DNA of 64,000 nucleotides from Vibrio splendidus (GTDB lineage: Bacteria > Pseudomonadota > Gammaproteobacteria > Enterobacterales > Vibrionaceae): contig NZ_AP025508.1 of assembly GCF_024347615.1 (NCBI RefSeq), positions 1,612,001 through 1,676,000 on the forward strand. Direction: 5' to 3'. Position 1 is the first letter of the stretch. Each line of letters opens with the position of its first letter. A model generated the notes under the pieces. It saw nothing but the letters and a program-made list of their open reading frames with translations, searched no databases and was not told the DNA's origin. Positions 1 to 9,066 of the stretch are shown here, piece after piece. The position numbers and the translations under genes are program-made.

Positions 1-990
1 CTTAGGAAGTGATTTGATATTGATACATAGACAGACAACATGAATCTGTTTGTTGTAGTTACTTGGAAACCTTCCCACAATGTCTTCAATTGTCGTACCA
101 GTATCAATCACTGAGTCGATGATAACAACATCTTGATCCATCGAAACTAAGTCGATACCACTACAAGCTTGATGATATGTCGAGTATTGACCATCAAAGT
201 TGTGGACAAAGCCATTTGCAATGAAGTTACCAGAGCGATCCATAGAAATGACTTGGTAGTTATCTTTATTTATATCTACTTTTGAGTGGAAAGACCTTTC
301 AATTAAACGACCAATATCAAGGTGGCGTTCTCTCAGGTTTGATGGCTTCAGTTCGAAATGAAATTGATCTTTGTACTTCTCTCTTAATTCTTCATTTTGA
401 GGCAATAAATAGTGATTCAAAAACGTAATATCAGAGAAGCGTTTACTTGTAAATTCACCGTTATTATCAGTAGAGTTTAAAAAACCAAAATTAATATTAT
501 TTTTTAAGCAATAATCTTCTGCTGCTTGAAACTCAATTTCAGAGAGTTCCTTTGTTTTATTTATGCTTTTCACATTTCGACAACGTATTTGATTTAAATT
601 GTCTTTCGTAATATTTTTGTTGATTTGAACTGATAAGGCATTAAGAAATATTAAGCCATCACTAACTGAACGGTTTTCAGTAGCCATAGCATTTATTCGA
701 ACTCCTTGTTGAAGGTTATCGACAAACATATGTCCGTCAAAAAATGAATATATGTTTAATTCTTTATCAGTATACAATTGATAATGAAATTTATTGATGA
801 TTTTCTCACGCTGCGGTATAGATAAGCTATTTATTTTTTCCAAAGATGTTTTTTCATTTTCTAAAAAATAAAATAAGCGATATGATGTTTGAACTGCTAC
901 ACCACCCTCGACACTATCAGCAAGAAGTTTTGTCGCTGTGGTTTTACCAGATCCCTCTAACCCGACTACGAAGTAAAGTTTGTTATTCAT
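1..990 (-). CDS. P-loop NTPase / phosphoribosyltransferase fusion protein (partial, runs off left edge)
   Basis: I translated this open frame by hand; 330 codons are visible and it continues beyond base 1. Residues 10-18 read GLEGSGKTT, a Walker A P-loop right at the N terminus as in small nucleotide kinases. Residues near 298-315 read VVIIDSVIDTGTTIEDIV, which matches the PRPP-binding signature of type I phosphoribosyltransferases (hydrophobic strand, acidic residue, then DTGTT). The middle (about 60-230) is not recognised. The ATG at 990 overlaps the stop of the upstream radical SAM gene as ATGA, so the two are translationally coupled. GC is low (19 of the first 60 bases). The domain order suggests a nucleotide- or base-modifying enzyme. 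That role is inference; the family is not one I can name. Confidence 0.75.
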   Translation of the reverse strand, partial: MNNKLYFVVGLEGSGKTTATKLLADSVEGGVAVQTSYRLFYFLENEKTSLEKINSLSIPQREKIINKFHYQLYTDKELNIYSFFDGHMFVDNLQQGVRINAMATENRSVSDGLIFLNALSVQINKNITKDNLNQIRCRNVKSINKTKELSEIEFQAAEDYCLKNNINFGFLNSTDNNGEFTSKRFSDITFLNHYLLPQNEELREKYKDQFHFELKPSNLRERHLDIGRLIERSFHSKVDINKDNYQVISMDRSGNFIANGFVHNFDGQYSTYHQACSGIDLVSMDQDVVIIDSVIDTGTTIEDIVGRFPSNYNKQIHVVCLCINIKSLPK

Positions 991-1847
991 TTACTATTAT
1001 TCTCGTTTAAATATTGTATTGATTTGGCTGCTATTCTTTCTAAATTCCCTGAATTTTGCACTGCTACCTTAATACTTGATTCTCTGTTTATTGTTGCACA
1101 TGAATAACATGCATCTTTTGGTTTATCATCAGATAGATAGTTGATAACTTGTTCAAACGTAGTGCTATCATCAATAAGCAGGCCTTGTTCATCCCAACCT
1201 TTTTTAGCTATTCTAGAGCAACTAAAAATGCGACTGCGTTCTAAATTAACATCGAATTTTCGATAAAAACACGTTTGCCAATGAAGTTCAGTATCTTCTT
1301 TACTGTTATAAACCTCTGAAAGAAGATCGTCCCAAGCATCTTTTCGTCTAAAATCGACTTTACCTTTAAAGTTATGACCTCGAAGAAATTCATTCCATGC
1401 TGATTCAAAAGTATGTGTCTTAATATAGTCACTTATCACAATACTATCCAAAATATTAATTAATTCAGAAGATACACCTTTGGGATACAAACCATTGGTT
1501 ACTAATTCAACTTCTTTTGATATATTAAGTGACTTTATTCTTTTAACAGTAGAGTATAAATCTTTGAAGATTGTTGCTTCACCGCCAGCAATTACAATTT
1601 TATTTATTTTAATTCCACATCGTTTTAAATTTACTAATGCAGTTATATGCTCATCTACGCCCAATTTGCTATAAGGGGTTAATTGGTTAGGAACATTAAA
1701 ACCACAGCCAATGCAGTTTAGGTTGCATTGAGAGTTAACCGATAGTTCCAACTCTCGAATTGTTCCATCGGAAAAGACATCTGCTATCTTTTTTACTCTG
1801 GATGTAGAGTTATTTGCCAAGCGATTTGTTTGCTTTTCTTGTTTCAA
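987..1847 (-). CDS. radical SAM protein with extra C-terminal cysteines
   Basis: The 286-residue protein carries CNLNCIGC near residue 42, the CX3CX2C motif that binds the radical SAM [4Fe-4S] cluster, followed by the GGE motif (IAGGEATIF, about residue 88) and VELVTNGL (about 115), all standard in the family. Further cysteines at TCFYRK, FSCSR and CYSC (C-terminal third) could hold an auxiliary cluster as in SPASM or twitch domains. It is the first gene of a two-gene unit and its stop overlaps the start of the P-loop/PRTase gene by four bases. Base composition is AT-rich compared with most of the window, consistent with acquisition. The substrate is unknown; the neighbour makes a nucleoside or base substrate plausible, but a peptide substrate is not excluded. 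Confidence 0.85.
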   Translation of the reverse strand: MKQEKQTNRLANNSTSRVKKIADVFSDGTIRELELSVNSQCNLNCIGCGFNVPNQLTPYSKLGVDEHITALVNLKRCGIKINKIVIAGGEATIFKDLYSTVKRIKSLNISKEVELVTNGLYPKGVSSELINILDSIVISDYIKTHTFESAWNEFLRGHNFKGKVDFRRKDAWDDLLSEVYNSKEDTELHWQTCFYRKFDVNLERSRIFSCSRIAKKGWDEQGLLIDDSTTFEQVINYLSDDKPKDACYSCATINRESSIKVAVQNSGNLERIAAKSIQYLNENNSK

Positions 1848-2026
1848 GCTGTTTCCTTACAATGTGGTGATAATGATTCTAAATTTTTGTTTCCTGATAT
1901 GAGATTATATATGAATTTCTACGAATATTAATAGGTAAACCTGAACTGGTTTTGTGTTTAGTTAATTTCATGATCACATCTGCTGAAAACGGTTAATCTG
2001 CCCATTTTTCGAGGTCATAATAGAGA

Positions 2027-2068
2027 TATTCGTATTCGTATTCGTATTCGTATTCGTATTCGTATTCG
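2027..2068. repeat. TATTCG x7 tandem repeat
   Basis: Seven uninterrupted copies of the hexamer TATTCG in intergenic DNA about 180 bp upstream of the radical SAM gene on its strand. Hexamer arrays like this change copy number by slippage; whether it affects transcription here cannot be told. Confidence 0.95.
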
Positions 2069-2285
2069 TGGAGTGTGAGTCAATCATCCTGATTTCATGT
2101 GCCAGAGTGCTTCGAGGGTTTCTATTAGTTGTATGGTAAAACCAGTTGAGCAGGATGTGAATGGATTCCTACTCTAAGTGGGAATGGGGCATAAGTGAGC
2201 TAGTCAATTCTCGAACTTAGTCAATGAAAATTACTTTTTAATATGGATAGACACTTAGCTCGTGGCTTGTATTGATATTGAAGAG

Positions 2286-2312
2286 CAGTTTCATCTGAAT
2301 CAGATGAAACTG
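2286..2312. repeat. perfect 12-bp inverted repeat, 3-nt loop
   Basis: CAGTTTCATCTG and its exact complement are separated by AAT. There is no T-run on either side, so it is not a typical intrinsic terminator. It could be an operator or an RNA-stabilising hairpin. Confidence 0.8.
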
Positions 2313-2406
2313 ACAGTGCCTTTGAGCGTTTCTACGCAATTGTAGGATTATTGTATCTAGAGCATTAGCCTGTCGCGCATTTCTCAATATTTACGACAGG
2401 CCCACT

Positions 2407-3375
2407 TTACTGCTGTGAATAGTTTATCAATGTCTCTCTGTAGAGTGAGAGTAAAGTATCGCTATCTACTTGAACGCCGACTTGTTGTGCAGGAAATAAA
2501 CTCCATTCATCATTCATATAGTTACGTTGATCAGCTTTCTGAATGGTCATCCCTTCCGCTGGCCCATCTGTGACAACCCTGACCGGGCCATTACGACTTG
2601 TAAAAAGAGACGGTTGGATAACATAAGCAATGGCTGATGGGTCATGAACATGACAACCATCCATTCCTACTTTTTCAGAATAAAACTTTAAGTAGTAACG
2701 GCTAATGTCCCAGATGAACTGCCCAACTTCTCCAGCGTCATCTCGCAACTCATCAAGGTATTGACTGGTAAAAAAACTCTCCTCTGTAACATCGAGCCCG
2801 ATAATGACTACTGGCCATGATGCCGTAAACACCTTATCGGCAGCATGAGGGTCATCATGAATATTCGCTTCGGCAAATGGTGTTACATTCCCTCTGTGGC
2901 CGTTTTCACCGAATGCACCACCCATAACGACCACTTCTTTTACCAAGTCGACGATGTCAGGAGCAGCTTCCAGTGCAAGTGCAAGATTAGTCAGAGGACC
3001 GACAGCCACAAGAGTGATCTCTCTAGGTTCAGCTCGAACACTGTCGATAATGAACTGATAAGCTGGCTTTTTAATCGCTTCATAATCTAGCGAACTTGGT
3101 GCCGTCACATCACCCAACCCCGTTTCACCATGCACAACAACCGTTGCTCCAACGGGATCTCTTAATAAGGGCTTATCCGAACCTTTAGCAACGAGTGCCT
3201 TCATACCGAATTTTTGCTTCAGATAGAGAGCATTTTGAGTGCCATTGTCTATCGTCGCATTTCCATAAACGGTCGTGATCCCCATCAGCTCAATATCTGG
3301 ATGTGCTTCTGCAAATAGGATTGCCATTGCATCATCGATGCCCGGATCTGTATCTAGGATGATTTTCTTTGTCAT
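2407..3375 (-). CDS. inosine/uridine-preferring nucleoside hydrolase family protein
   Basis: The 322-residue protein begins MTKKIILDTDPGIDDAMAI, the calcium-binding aspartate cluster (DTDPGIDD) that defines the nucleoside hydrolase family. VAVGPLTNLALAL and VVMGGAFGENGHRGN are also family blocks, and HDPSAIAYV carries the C-terminal metal/ribose-binding aspartate. Members cleave the N-glycosidic bond of ribonucleosides to give ribose and base; they are cytoplasmic and act in salvage. Length matches RihA/RihB/RihC (310-325). I cannot assign purine or pyrimidine preference from sequence. It stands alone with no transporter beside it. Confidence 0.9.
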   Translation of the reverse strand: MTKKIILDTDPGIDDAMAILFAEAHPDIELMGITTVYGNATIDNGTQNALYLKQKFGMKALVAKGSDKPLLRDPVGATVVVHGETGLGDVTAPSSLDYEAIKKPAYQFIIDSVRAEPREITLVAVGPLTNLALALEAAPDIVDLVKEVVVMGGAFGENGHRGNVTPFAEANIHDDPHAADKVFTASWPVVIIGLDVTEESFFTSQYLDELRDDAGEVGQFIWDISRYYLKFYSEKVGMDGCHVHDPSAIAYVIQPSLFTSRNGPVRVVTDGPAEGMTIQKADQRNYMNDEWSLFPAQQVGVQVDSDTLLSLYRETLINYSQQ

Positions 3376-3656
3376 ATCAGCTTCTAATTAAACAGTTGAG
3401 AGGAGTAGACGATACCTAGAAAAAACACTGATGAACGTGACTTGAATCTCATGATGAGAGCAATTTAACTTAAACACTCAAGGTTTGAATTGATCGTATG
3501 AATATTGTACTTCGGTCATTTTGTTTCCGTCTTTTCTAAGGTATTAGTACCTTTAAAATATTGGGAAAATTCACCATGCCACTACAAGTTATTCGACAGT
3601 GATGGACCACCAGTAGAATAGAATGTTCGATACTAAAGAAAGTTATCACGACGTAT

Positions 3657-3923
3657 GTGGTGAATTTAGTAATGGTTTGTAAATCAGTTGCTTATTATGG
3701 AGTTGTTCATTTTAAAGATTCCAAGATCAAAAGCGAACTAGGTCCTGATTTGGAATGGATACCATCTACAAATAATGATGTTGTAAACGTTATAAATTCT
3801 CTAAACGAATTGGTTTTGCACGGTCACTTAAGGCAATTAGGTCGATGTGGTCGTTATGACCATATATATTCAATAACTGAAAAAGAACGTAAGTATTGGA
3901 ATGAGTTAAATAACAAGTTTTAG
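3657..3923 (+). CDS. small hypothetical protein
   Basis: An 88-codon frame opening with GTG at 3657; an in-frame ATG at 3672 is an alternative start, and neither has a strong ribosome binding site. The product is not recognised. The run NNDVVNVINSLNELVLHGHLRQLGRCGRYDHIYSIT has the spacing of a small winged-helix fold, but I would not assign DNA binding on that. It is AT-rich and sits alone between convergent neighbours, so it may be a recent acquisition or a spurious frame. Confidence 0.4.
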   Translation: MVNLVMVCKSVAYYGVVHFKDSKIKSELGPDLEWIPSTNNDVVNVINSLNELVLHGHLRQLGRCGRYDHIYSITEKERKYWNELNNKF

Positions 3924-4045
3924 ATACTCTTCTTTTTCTTAAAGGTGTGCCAAACGCTTCGCTCTAAAAATACAGATCAAAATCTGAGTGGCCATTGGTG
4001 TTTAAGATCTTTGGTATTTAAGTCCTTTGATAGTTAAGCCCTGAT

Positions 4046-6088
4046 TTAGCCTTCTAGATTACGTCTAACTAAATCGTGCATTTGTTTTACTGTCATCAGT
4101 GCTAACCAGATGATTTCTTCTACCGAGCGTTGACCTGTTGTGGAAGTTGGGTGACCGGTATCGGTTTGATTGGTTAGCGCGGGCAGCTCATGGACGCGGT
4201 TATCACGAATGGTATTGATCAATGCATCCATCGCATCATGAATTAAGCGTTCGATTTGTTGTGAACCTTGGTATTGCGTGCCTTTTCTGACCAGCGGAAT
4301 CAGCAAGCAGAGATAATGGCTTAATAATCGATAGTGACTCAGCATATCTTCATAATAGTGAGGATCGGCACGAGTGTGTTTTGGCTCTTGCTGCATCTCA
4401 TTGTAAATCAGCTCAAGGTCGCTTTCGGCGGTTAGCATAGCGGCACGTTGCTTGGTTAGCGCAATATGGTCATGTTGTTCGGTGCCAATTTGCAGCTGTT
4501 CGTAGCAATACACAAATAAGCTTTTTGAACTATTAAGCGCTTTTAACGCTTGAGTGTGGATCTCTTTGCCTCGCCATTGCGGCCATAACAAACTGTATCC
4601 GAGCAGGACAATCGCGCCCCCGACTATGTTGTCGATCAAACGTGGTGCTGCAAAGTCGAGCCCTTGGTGCGCCATGGTCTGATACACCAAAATCAATAGC
4701 GCGGTAATACAACCAATGGCTAGCGAGTAATGACGCATAATATTAAGCATCGCGACAGGCAAGAGGATGACGATAAGTGTATACATCGCGGTCGTTGGTA
4801 CGCCAATGTGAATTAAAGACGTCGCGAACAGCACACCAAGCGCCGTACCTAAACAGCGTTGCCACGTTTTACTGCGTGTCGCCAAGAAGCTTGGTTGAAT
4901 CACCATTAGCATCGAAATCAGAACCCAATCAGGGCGAATCAATTCAAAGTATTCCGCAATTCCAGCACCAAGTGCGAACATCAAACCGACACGGGTAACA
5001 TGACGCCAAATCGGATTGCCTCGGCTTGGTAGGCGAAAAGACAACTCGAACGGCTGCACTTCAAAAGAACGTTCATAAGCGGGTTCATTAAGCTCAATAC
5101 GACGGGAAATATGCTTCACTGCGTATGCCCAATAACGAAAGCGGGGTTGGTCTTCGAGCTTGACCGCTTCAATCAAGTCATTAGCTTCTTGCTCTAATGA
5201 GCTTAAGTGCTTCACCTCTTCGTTTGTGTTGTGTAGAAGCTGTTTGGCTTTGTGTCTTAGTCTTTGCTGACAATGCTGGCTCCAAACCAATAGCAAGTCT
5301 CGTTTGTGTTTGCTGGACTGAAATTGGTTCAATAGATCGGGATTCGTTGTGTGGCTGCTGAGTATCACTTCAAACGTATCAAGCGCGAGGAACAAGGCTT
5401 GTCGAAGCGAGTTAGCATCTTCTTGTTTAGATCGAAAAGATTCAGATTGAAGAGCCTGTTGGAACAACTCGATGAGTTGGTATTTGATGCGTCTTTTCGG
5501 TGCATCACTTTCGCTACCTAACAAGAATGCTTGTCGATATTGGATGTAGTCTGCCAAGGTTTCGTAAATCGCGGACAGACACACGCGCAATGCATAGTGC
5601 TTCCATAGCGCAAACCAAAGCCAGCTAAACAGCGAAAAAGTAAAGGGGCCAAGCACCAACATTGGGTACAAGCTTAGCGCTGTGTTGGAATTGTGAAGTG
5701 AGAGAGTGACGACTGCTATCAATAGGCTCGACATACCGAGCCTCGCCCAGAATGGACCATTGACTGCCGCACTGGCAAGCAAAGCACCCATAGCACCATA
5801 AGTCACCCATAAAGGCAGTCCGCTTTTCAGCAGAGCGTAACTGATGGCCAGAGTCATGCCCCAAGCGGTTGCGGTGATCGCAAAACGTGTCCACCGCCTT
5901 GGCCCTGCTGCATCGAGGCCACTAATCAGGGCGGCTGGCATAGTCATGAGAGCGGTCATGGCGATAGTGGTTTGATTCGACAAAACCCCTAAACCGAGAA
6001 ACAGCACAATGGCACTGGTGGCGCGAAGCCCAAGGTTAATAGAAGGGGAGTACCAGACTTTACGCAAAATGGCAGGAGAAAACGTCAT
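4046..6088 (-). CDS. FUSC-family (YccS/AaeB-like) inner-membrane protein
   Basis: The 680-residue product has two similar membrane blocks: hydrophobic segments at about 20-155 and again at about 365-490, each followed by a long hydrophilic cytoplasmic stretch. This duplicated architecture is the fusaric-acid-resistance (FUSC) fold found in YccS, YhfK and the AaeB aromatic acid exporter. RPDWVLISMLMVIQPSFLATRSKTWQRCLGTALGV in the second block is the typical FUSC signature. AaeB normally sits with AaeA (membrane fusion) and AaeR; none is present here, so a YccS-like orphan is more likely. Substrate unknown. Confidence 0.85.
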   Translation of the reverse strand: MTFSPAILRKVWYSPSINLGLRATSAIVLFLGLGVLSNQTTIAMTALMTMPAALISGLDAAGPRRWTRFAITATAWGMTLAISYALLKSGLPLWVTYGAMGALLASAAVNGPFWARLGMSSLLIAVVTLSLHNSNTALSLYPMLVLGPFTFSLFSWLWFALWKHYALRVCLSAIYETLADYIQYRQAFLLGSESDAPKRRIKYQLIELFQQALQSESFRSKQEDANSLRQALFLALDTFEVILSSHTTNPDLLNQFQSSKHKRDLLLVWSQHCQQRLRHKAKQLLHNTNEEVKHLSSLEQEANDLIEAVKLEDQPRFRYWAYAVKHISRRIELNEPAYERSFEVQPFELSFRLPSRGNPIWRHVTRVGLMFALGAGIAEYFELIRPDWVLISMLMVIQPSFLATRSKTWQRCLGTALGVLFATSLIHIGVPTTAMYTLIVILLPVAMLNIMRHYSLAIGCITALLILVYQTMAHQGLDFAAPRLIDNIVGGAIVLLGYSLLWPQWRGKEIHTQALKALNSSKSLFVYCYEQLQIGTEQHDHIALTKQRAAMLTAESDLELIYNEMQQEPKHTRADPHYYEDMLSHYRLLSHYLCLLIPLVRKGTQYQGSQQIERLIHDAMDALINTIRDNRVHELPALTNQTDTGHPTSTTGQRSVEEIIWLALMTVKQMHDLVRRNLEG

Positions 6089-6273
6089 AGACCCTCGTTA
6101 TTTGTTTGACCTTAATGAGTGTAACGCCAAACTTCTTCGCGTGCTGTCTTCAATCACAGATTGATAAATTGAATCGCTGCAAGCCTCTTCTATTGGCATA
6201 GAACGCTATATAGCTTGGTTTATTCGAAAGCGAATCCACAAGGTTTAAGACAGCAAGATTCAAGGTAGAGGGT

Positions 6274-6999
6274 TCAAAAATAGACAGCTTGGTAGTCGAT
6301 GGAATCAGCAGAGAACGAAATTCGACTTAATCCTATCTTCTCGCTGCGATTGTATTCATTGATCGAGTGGTCAAAGCCATAGGCTGTCGAAGGCGCCATG
6401 TATTGGGTTACGCCTTGTTGTGTCGCCGTTATCCCGTCATGGCCGTGGCCGCAGATCACGTCACGAACGCGATATTTTCGAAGCACGTTCATCACATCGA
6501 CATCGTTTTCTAGACGGATGGCTTTCATCCAGTCAGCTCCGACTGGAATAACAGGGTGGTGGATTACAACGATTGGGTTTTTCGTCTTTCTAAGCTGTTG
6601 TTTTAGCCGAGCCATGCCAAGGTTATCAATGCGCCCAGAACCGAGTGGATGACGTTTATCCAGCGGCTTGAAGCTAGAGTCCAGAAATACAAATTCTCGT
6701 CCACAGCTGGTGGCTTTATCGGTGACGAAAATTGACGATCCTTTTAACTCTGTACGCATTAAGCGAGAGTCATCATGATTGCCCGCTATCGCGTAAATGG
6801 ATTGGTCGCTAATGTGTTGCCTAATGAACGCCTCTAATCGAATGTAGTCGCCAGACTTTGGATTACAACAAATATCACCAGTTAGAAAAATGGTCTTGCA
6901 TGCTGTGTCTTTGCTGACGTATTCCAGGGCTCTACGCAGGTTCTCATAGCTGGATTCATCGGAAAGGTGACAATCACTGATTTGGTAAACGGTGTTCAT
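6274..6999 (-). CDS. metallophosphoesterase (CpdA-like)
   Basis: The 241-residue protein shows the full calcineurin-like metal set in order: ISDCHLS (D-x-H), FLTGDICCNP (GD), AGNHDD (GNHD), IHHP and ICGHGHDG (GHxH). The size and pattern resemble CpdA, the 3',5'-cAMP phosphodiesterase, but other class III phosphodiesterases share these motifs, so cAMP specificity is unproven. CpdA usually sits near parE/yqiA; that context is absent, which argues for a paralogue. It follows a strong terminator (7043-7073) and so has its own promoter. Confidence 0.8.
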   Translation of the reverse strand: MNTVYQISDCHLSDESSYENLRRALEYVSKDTACKTIFLTGDICCNPKSGDYIRLEAFIRQHISDQSIYAIAGNHDDSRLMRTELKGSSIFVTDKATSCGREFVFLDSSFKPLDKRHPLGSGRIDNLGMARLKQQLRKTKNPIVVIHHPVIPVGADWMKAIRLENDVDVMNVLRKYRVRDVICGHGHDGITATQQGVTQYMAPSTAYGFDHSINEYNRSEKIGLSRISFSADSIDYQAVYF

Positions 7000-7042
7000 T
7001 GTTGTTGTCCGGTTATGCCATACGAATTATTGAAGATGATAG

Positions 7043-7073
7043 AAAAATGCCTGCCAAATTGGCAGGCATTTTT
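7043..7073. terminator. bidirectional intrinsic terminator
   Basis: A 13-bp stem (AAAAATGCCTGCC with its complement) and a 5-nt loop, with A and T runs at the two ends. It lies directly after the stop of the minus-strand gene at 7079 and before the metallophosphoesterase gene. Confidence 0.9.
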
Positions 7074-7078
7074 TGATG

Positions 7079-7582
7079 CTAATTTGCTTTGGGTGCTTTA
7101 GAAGCCTCGTGCTGTTCAATCATGAACGCGATTGCTTCATCGTTTAAACAAGACTTACTGACATATTGGCGCTGTTTTCCAATATGAAGGATAAAACCTA
7201 AATCGGTTTGTTGCAGCTGGGAGATGTCAGTCCAAGCGATAGTATTGGTGTTTTTAGCGTTTTTATAACTTACGCCGTTAACGTCCCCCTGAAATACTAC
7301 TTTGCTGCCAGCACCTGAGCTGATTTTTTGTCGCCATATCCACCAGGTTCTCTTGCAGTAAACGCTGAACGCTTCAATCACACTTAATACAATAAAGAAC
7401 CAGCCAACGTAACCGTTAGGTAGTAGCTCAAACTCTAATAAAACCACACCAAAAATAAGAAACAGTATTCCTTTTAAATAGGCTTTTGGAAATTGAGTCG
7501 GAAGGCTAGTTTGATCATAACACTCTGTGAAAAACGTCTTATCGAGGATGTATTCTGTGGTGAAACCGGGATCTTTAGACAT
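7079..7582 (-). CDS. small membrane protein, YcxB-like C-terminal domain
   Basis: A 167-residue protein with two adjacent hydrophobic segments (about 34-50 and 58-76) and a C-terminal soluble domain reading ISYKNA...TNTIAWTDISQLQQTDLGFILHIGKQRQYVSKSCL. A tryptophan-containing strand followed by a predicted beta-rich region and YVSKSCL-type ending is the pattern of YcxB-like (PH-like) membrane proteins. Function unknown. It is a monocistron closed by the terminator at 7043-7073. Confidence 0.6.
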   Translation of the reverse strand: MSKDPGFTTEYILDKTFFTECYDQTSLPTQFPKAYLKGILFLIFGVVLLEFELLPNGYVGWFFIVLSVIEAFSVYCKRTWWIWRQKISSGAGSKVVFQGDVNGVSYKNAKNTNTIAWTDISQLQQTDLGFILHIGKQRQYVSKSCLNDEAIAFMIEQHEASKAPKAN

Positions 7583-7644
7583 GTCTGGCTACTTTAATGT
7601 TTTCTGTGAATGAGCTTTCTATAAAGGGGCTACTACGCTGCAAT

Positions 7645-7743
7645 CTAGTAACTCCAGCATTGTATCGCTTGTCGGTACTTTTCTTTAGCGGTTTTGATGC
7701 TCTTTTGTAAATCAATAATACTGACGGGGTTTGCTCTCGGCAT
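7645..7743 (-). CDS. possible 32-residue small protein
   Basis: In the 270-bp gap between two genes a short frame encodes MPRANPVSIIDLQKSIKTA and continues to a natural stop (32 residues, amphipathic, no homologue known to me). The nearest AGG lies about 14 bases upstream of the ATG, which is weak support. It may be chance. Confidence 0.25.
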   Translation of the reverse strand: MPRANPVSIIDLQKSIKTAKEKYRQAIQCWSY

Positions 7744-7788
7744 AGCTTACTTGTTTACCTGATTTGATATTAAATAATGACTAAAGCT

Positions 7789-7812
7789 AAGGCCTCGCGT
7801 TTGCGAGGCCTT
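7789..7812 (-). terminator. terminator-like hairpin after the NicO gene
   Basis: AAGGCCTCGC with its exact complement and a 4-nt loop lies 40 bp downstream of the NicO-family stop. The T-tract is weak. Very similar hairpins occur at 18896-18918 and 44789-44812. Confidence 0.6.
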
Positions 7813-7852
7813 GATATGTGCGGAGCGGGTGGAAAGAACCTCAGATATATTG

Positions 7853-8989
7853 CTACATTCTTGCGCTCGACATGGTGAAAACAGGCGACATGCCGCTGTC
7901 TTGGCCGTTCATTAATAACAAGCCAATCAACACAAGCAAAATGCCGCCAAAGAGTTGCAAGTAGTGACCTGCGACTTTCAATGATTCACTACTGTTCTTG
8001 TTACCCGCTGCCAAATAGCGCTTCACTAGATGTTTACCTGTTAGCGTCATCATTGCAATTAATGAGGTTGTTAATGCTGTGCCTACGGCCATCGCAAAGG
8101 CACTCAGAACGCCCATCCAATATAGGCCAACCATGTTTGCGAAAAGCAGAACCATAATTGCTCCGGTGCATGGCCTGATACCAATCGTCACGATTATTCC
8201 CGCGTACTCTCGAAATGTTGAAGCTTTATTGATGGCTTCTGGATCTGCGACGTGTTGGTGGCCGCATCCACAGTCGGCATGAGAATGATCTGCATGAGTG
8301 TTAGCAGCGGCTTGCATTGCACTAGTAGCGCCTATTATCGGGGAAGGGGCTGATATTGATGAACGAAGTGCTATTGGCGAACGAACTGGCGCTGACGAAC
8401 GAACTGACACTGACGAAATTGCGCCTGTTGCTAATGGAGTGATGGCTTTCACTCTCAGAGTTGGTTGCGGTTTACGCATCGTTGAGTAGATGTTTTTCAG
8501 AGCTTTCCAGCAAATCAACGTACCTACCACGGCCACTAATGCAAAGCTTAATGAAACAAACATATTCGCTTTGTCATTCACGACTCGCATGGAAGCACTA
8601 AAGCCCCACAGCAACACGCTTACTAGTAAGATTGCGACCAGTGCTTGTAAAAAAGCGGAGACGACCGTAAGTACTAAACTCGCTTTTGCTTTGGTTGGGT
8701 GAGTGGCTAAGTACGTAGAGACAATAACCTTGCCGTGCCCAGGCCCCAGAGAGTGGAGCATGCCGTAGATAAAGCTGAATCCGATAAGGTAACTGCCTGC
8801 ACCCCAAGGGTTGGATTTAGCTTCATAAAGTAGGTCTGCAAGCTCTGAATTGACTTCTCTTTGCCATTGGATGCTAGAGATAACTAACGATGGCCACATG
8901 GACCACACTTGATATGCACCGACAGCAATAAGCAATAAAGCTCCGGCGCCAATAAGGTAATAGTTTGTTTTAAGTTGATTTGTCTGCAT
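7853..8989 (-). CDS. NicO-family nickel/cobalt/(zinc?) transporter
   Basis: The 378-residue protein has a membrane anchor at about 10-30, then SLGPGHGKVIVSTYLATHP (about 80-98), the H-x-x-x... GPGHGK block of NicO/RcnA-like permeases, and a second block GIIVTIGIRPCTGAIMVLLFANMVGL (about 264-289). A hydrophilic loop between contains HADHSHADCGCGHQH, a His/Cys metal-binding stretch. A low-complexity S/A/P/R run (about 189-220) precedes it. It lies 77 bp behind a DUF1007 gene, a common pairing, and both sit behind a Zur-type box at 9811. That regulation suggests zinc uptake rather than nickel, which is inference. Confidence 0.85.
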   Translation of the reverse strand: MQTNQLKTNYYLIGAGALLLIAVGAYQVWSMWPSLVISSIQWQREVNSELADLLYEAKSNPWGAGSYLIGFSFIYGMLHSLGPGHGKVIVSTYLATHPTKAKASLVLTVVSAFLQALVAILLVSVLLWGFSASMRVVNDKANMFVSLSFALVAVVGTLICWKALKNIYSTMRKPQPTLRVKAITPLATGAISSVSVRSSAPVRSPIALRSSISAPSPIIGATSAMQAAANTHADHSHADCGCGHQHVADPEAINKASTFREYAGIIVTIGIRPCTGAIMVLLFANMVGLYWMGVLSAFAMAVGTALTTSLIAMMTLTGKHLVKRYLAAGNKNSSESLKVAGHYLQLFGGILLVLIGLLLMNGQDSGMSPVFTMSSARM

Positions 8990-9066
8990 TTCACAAGAAC
9001 CTATATCAGATATTTTTCTCTAAATGAATTGAGAAGCTTACGTAATGGCGGTAAAGAGTCGCTTTA

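Larger units (their letters stand above)
1848..2406. other. long intergenic region with a hexamer array and a hairpin
   Basis: No convincing gene is visible in these 559 bases. They hold a seven-copy TATTCG array (2027-2068), a perfect 12-bp inverted repeat (2286-2312) and an 8-bp stem (2368-2375 with 2394-2401) just downstream of the nucleoside hydrolase gene. The promoter of the radical SAM gene should lie in the right-hand side just above 1847. Confidence 0.6.

Noticed and set aside
2368..2401. terminator for the nucleoside hydrolase gene
   Set aside because: The 8-bp stem has an 18-nt loop and no T-run, so I do not list it as a terminator.
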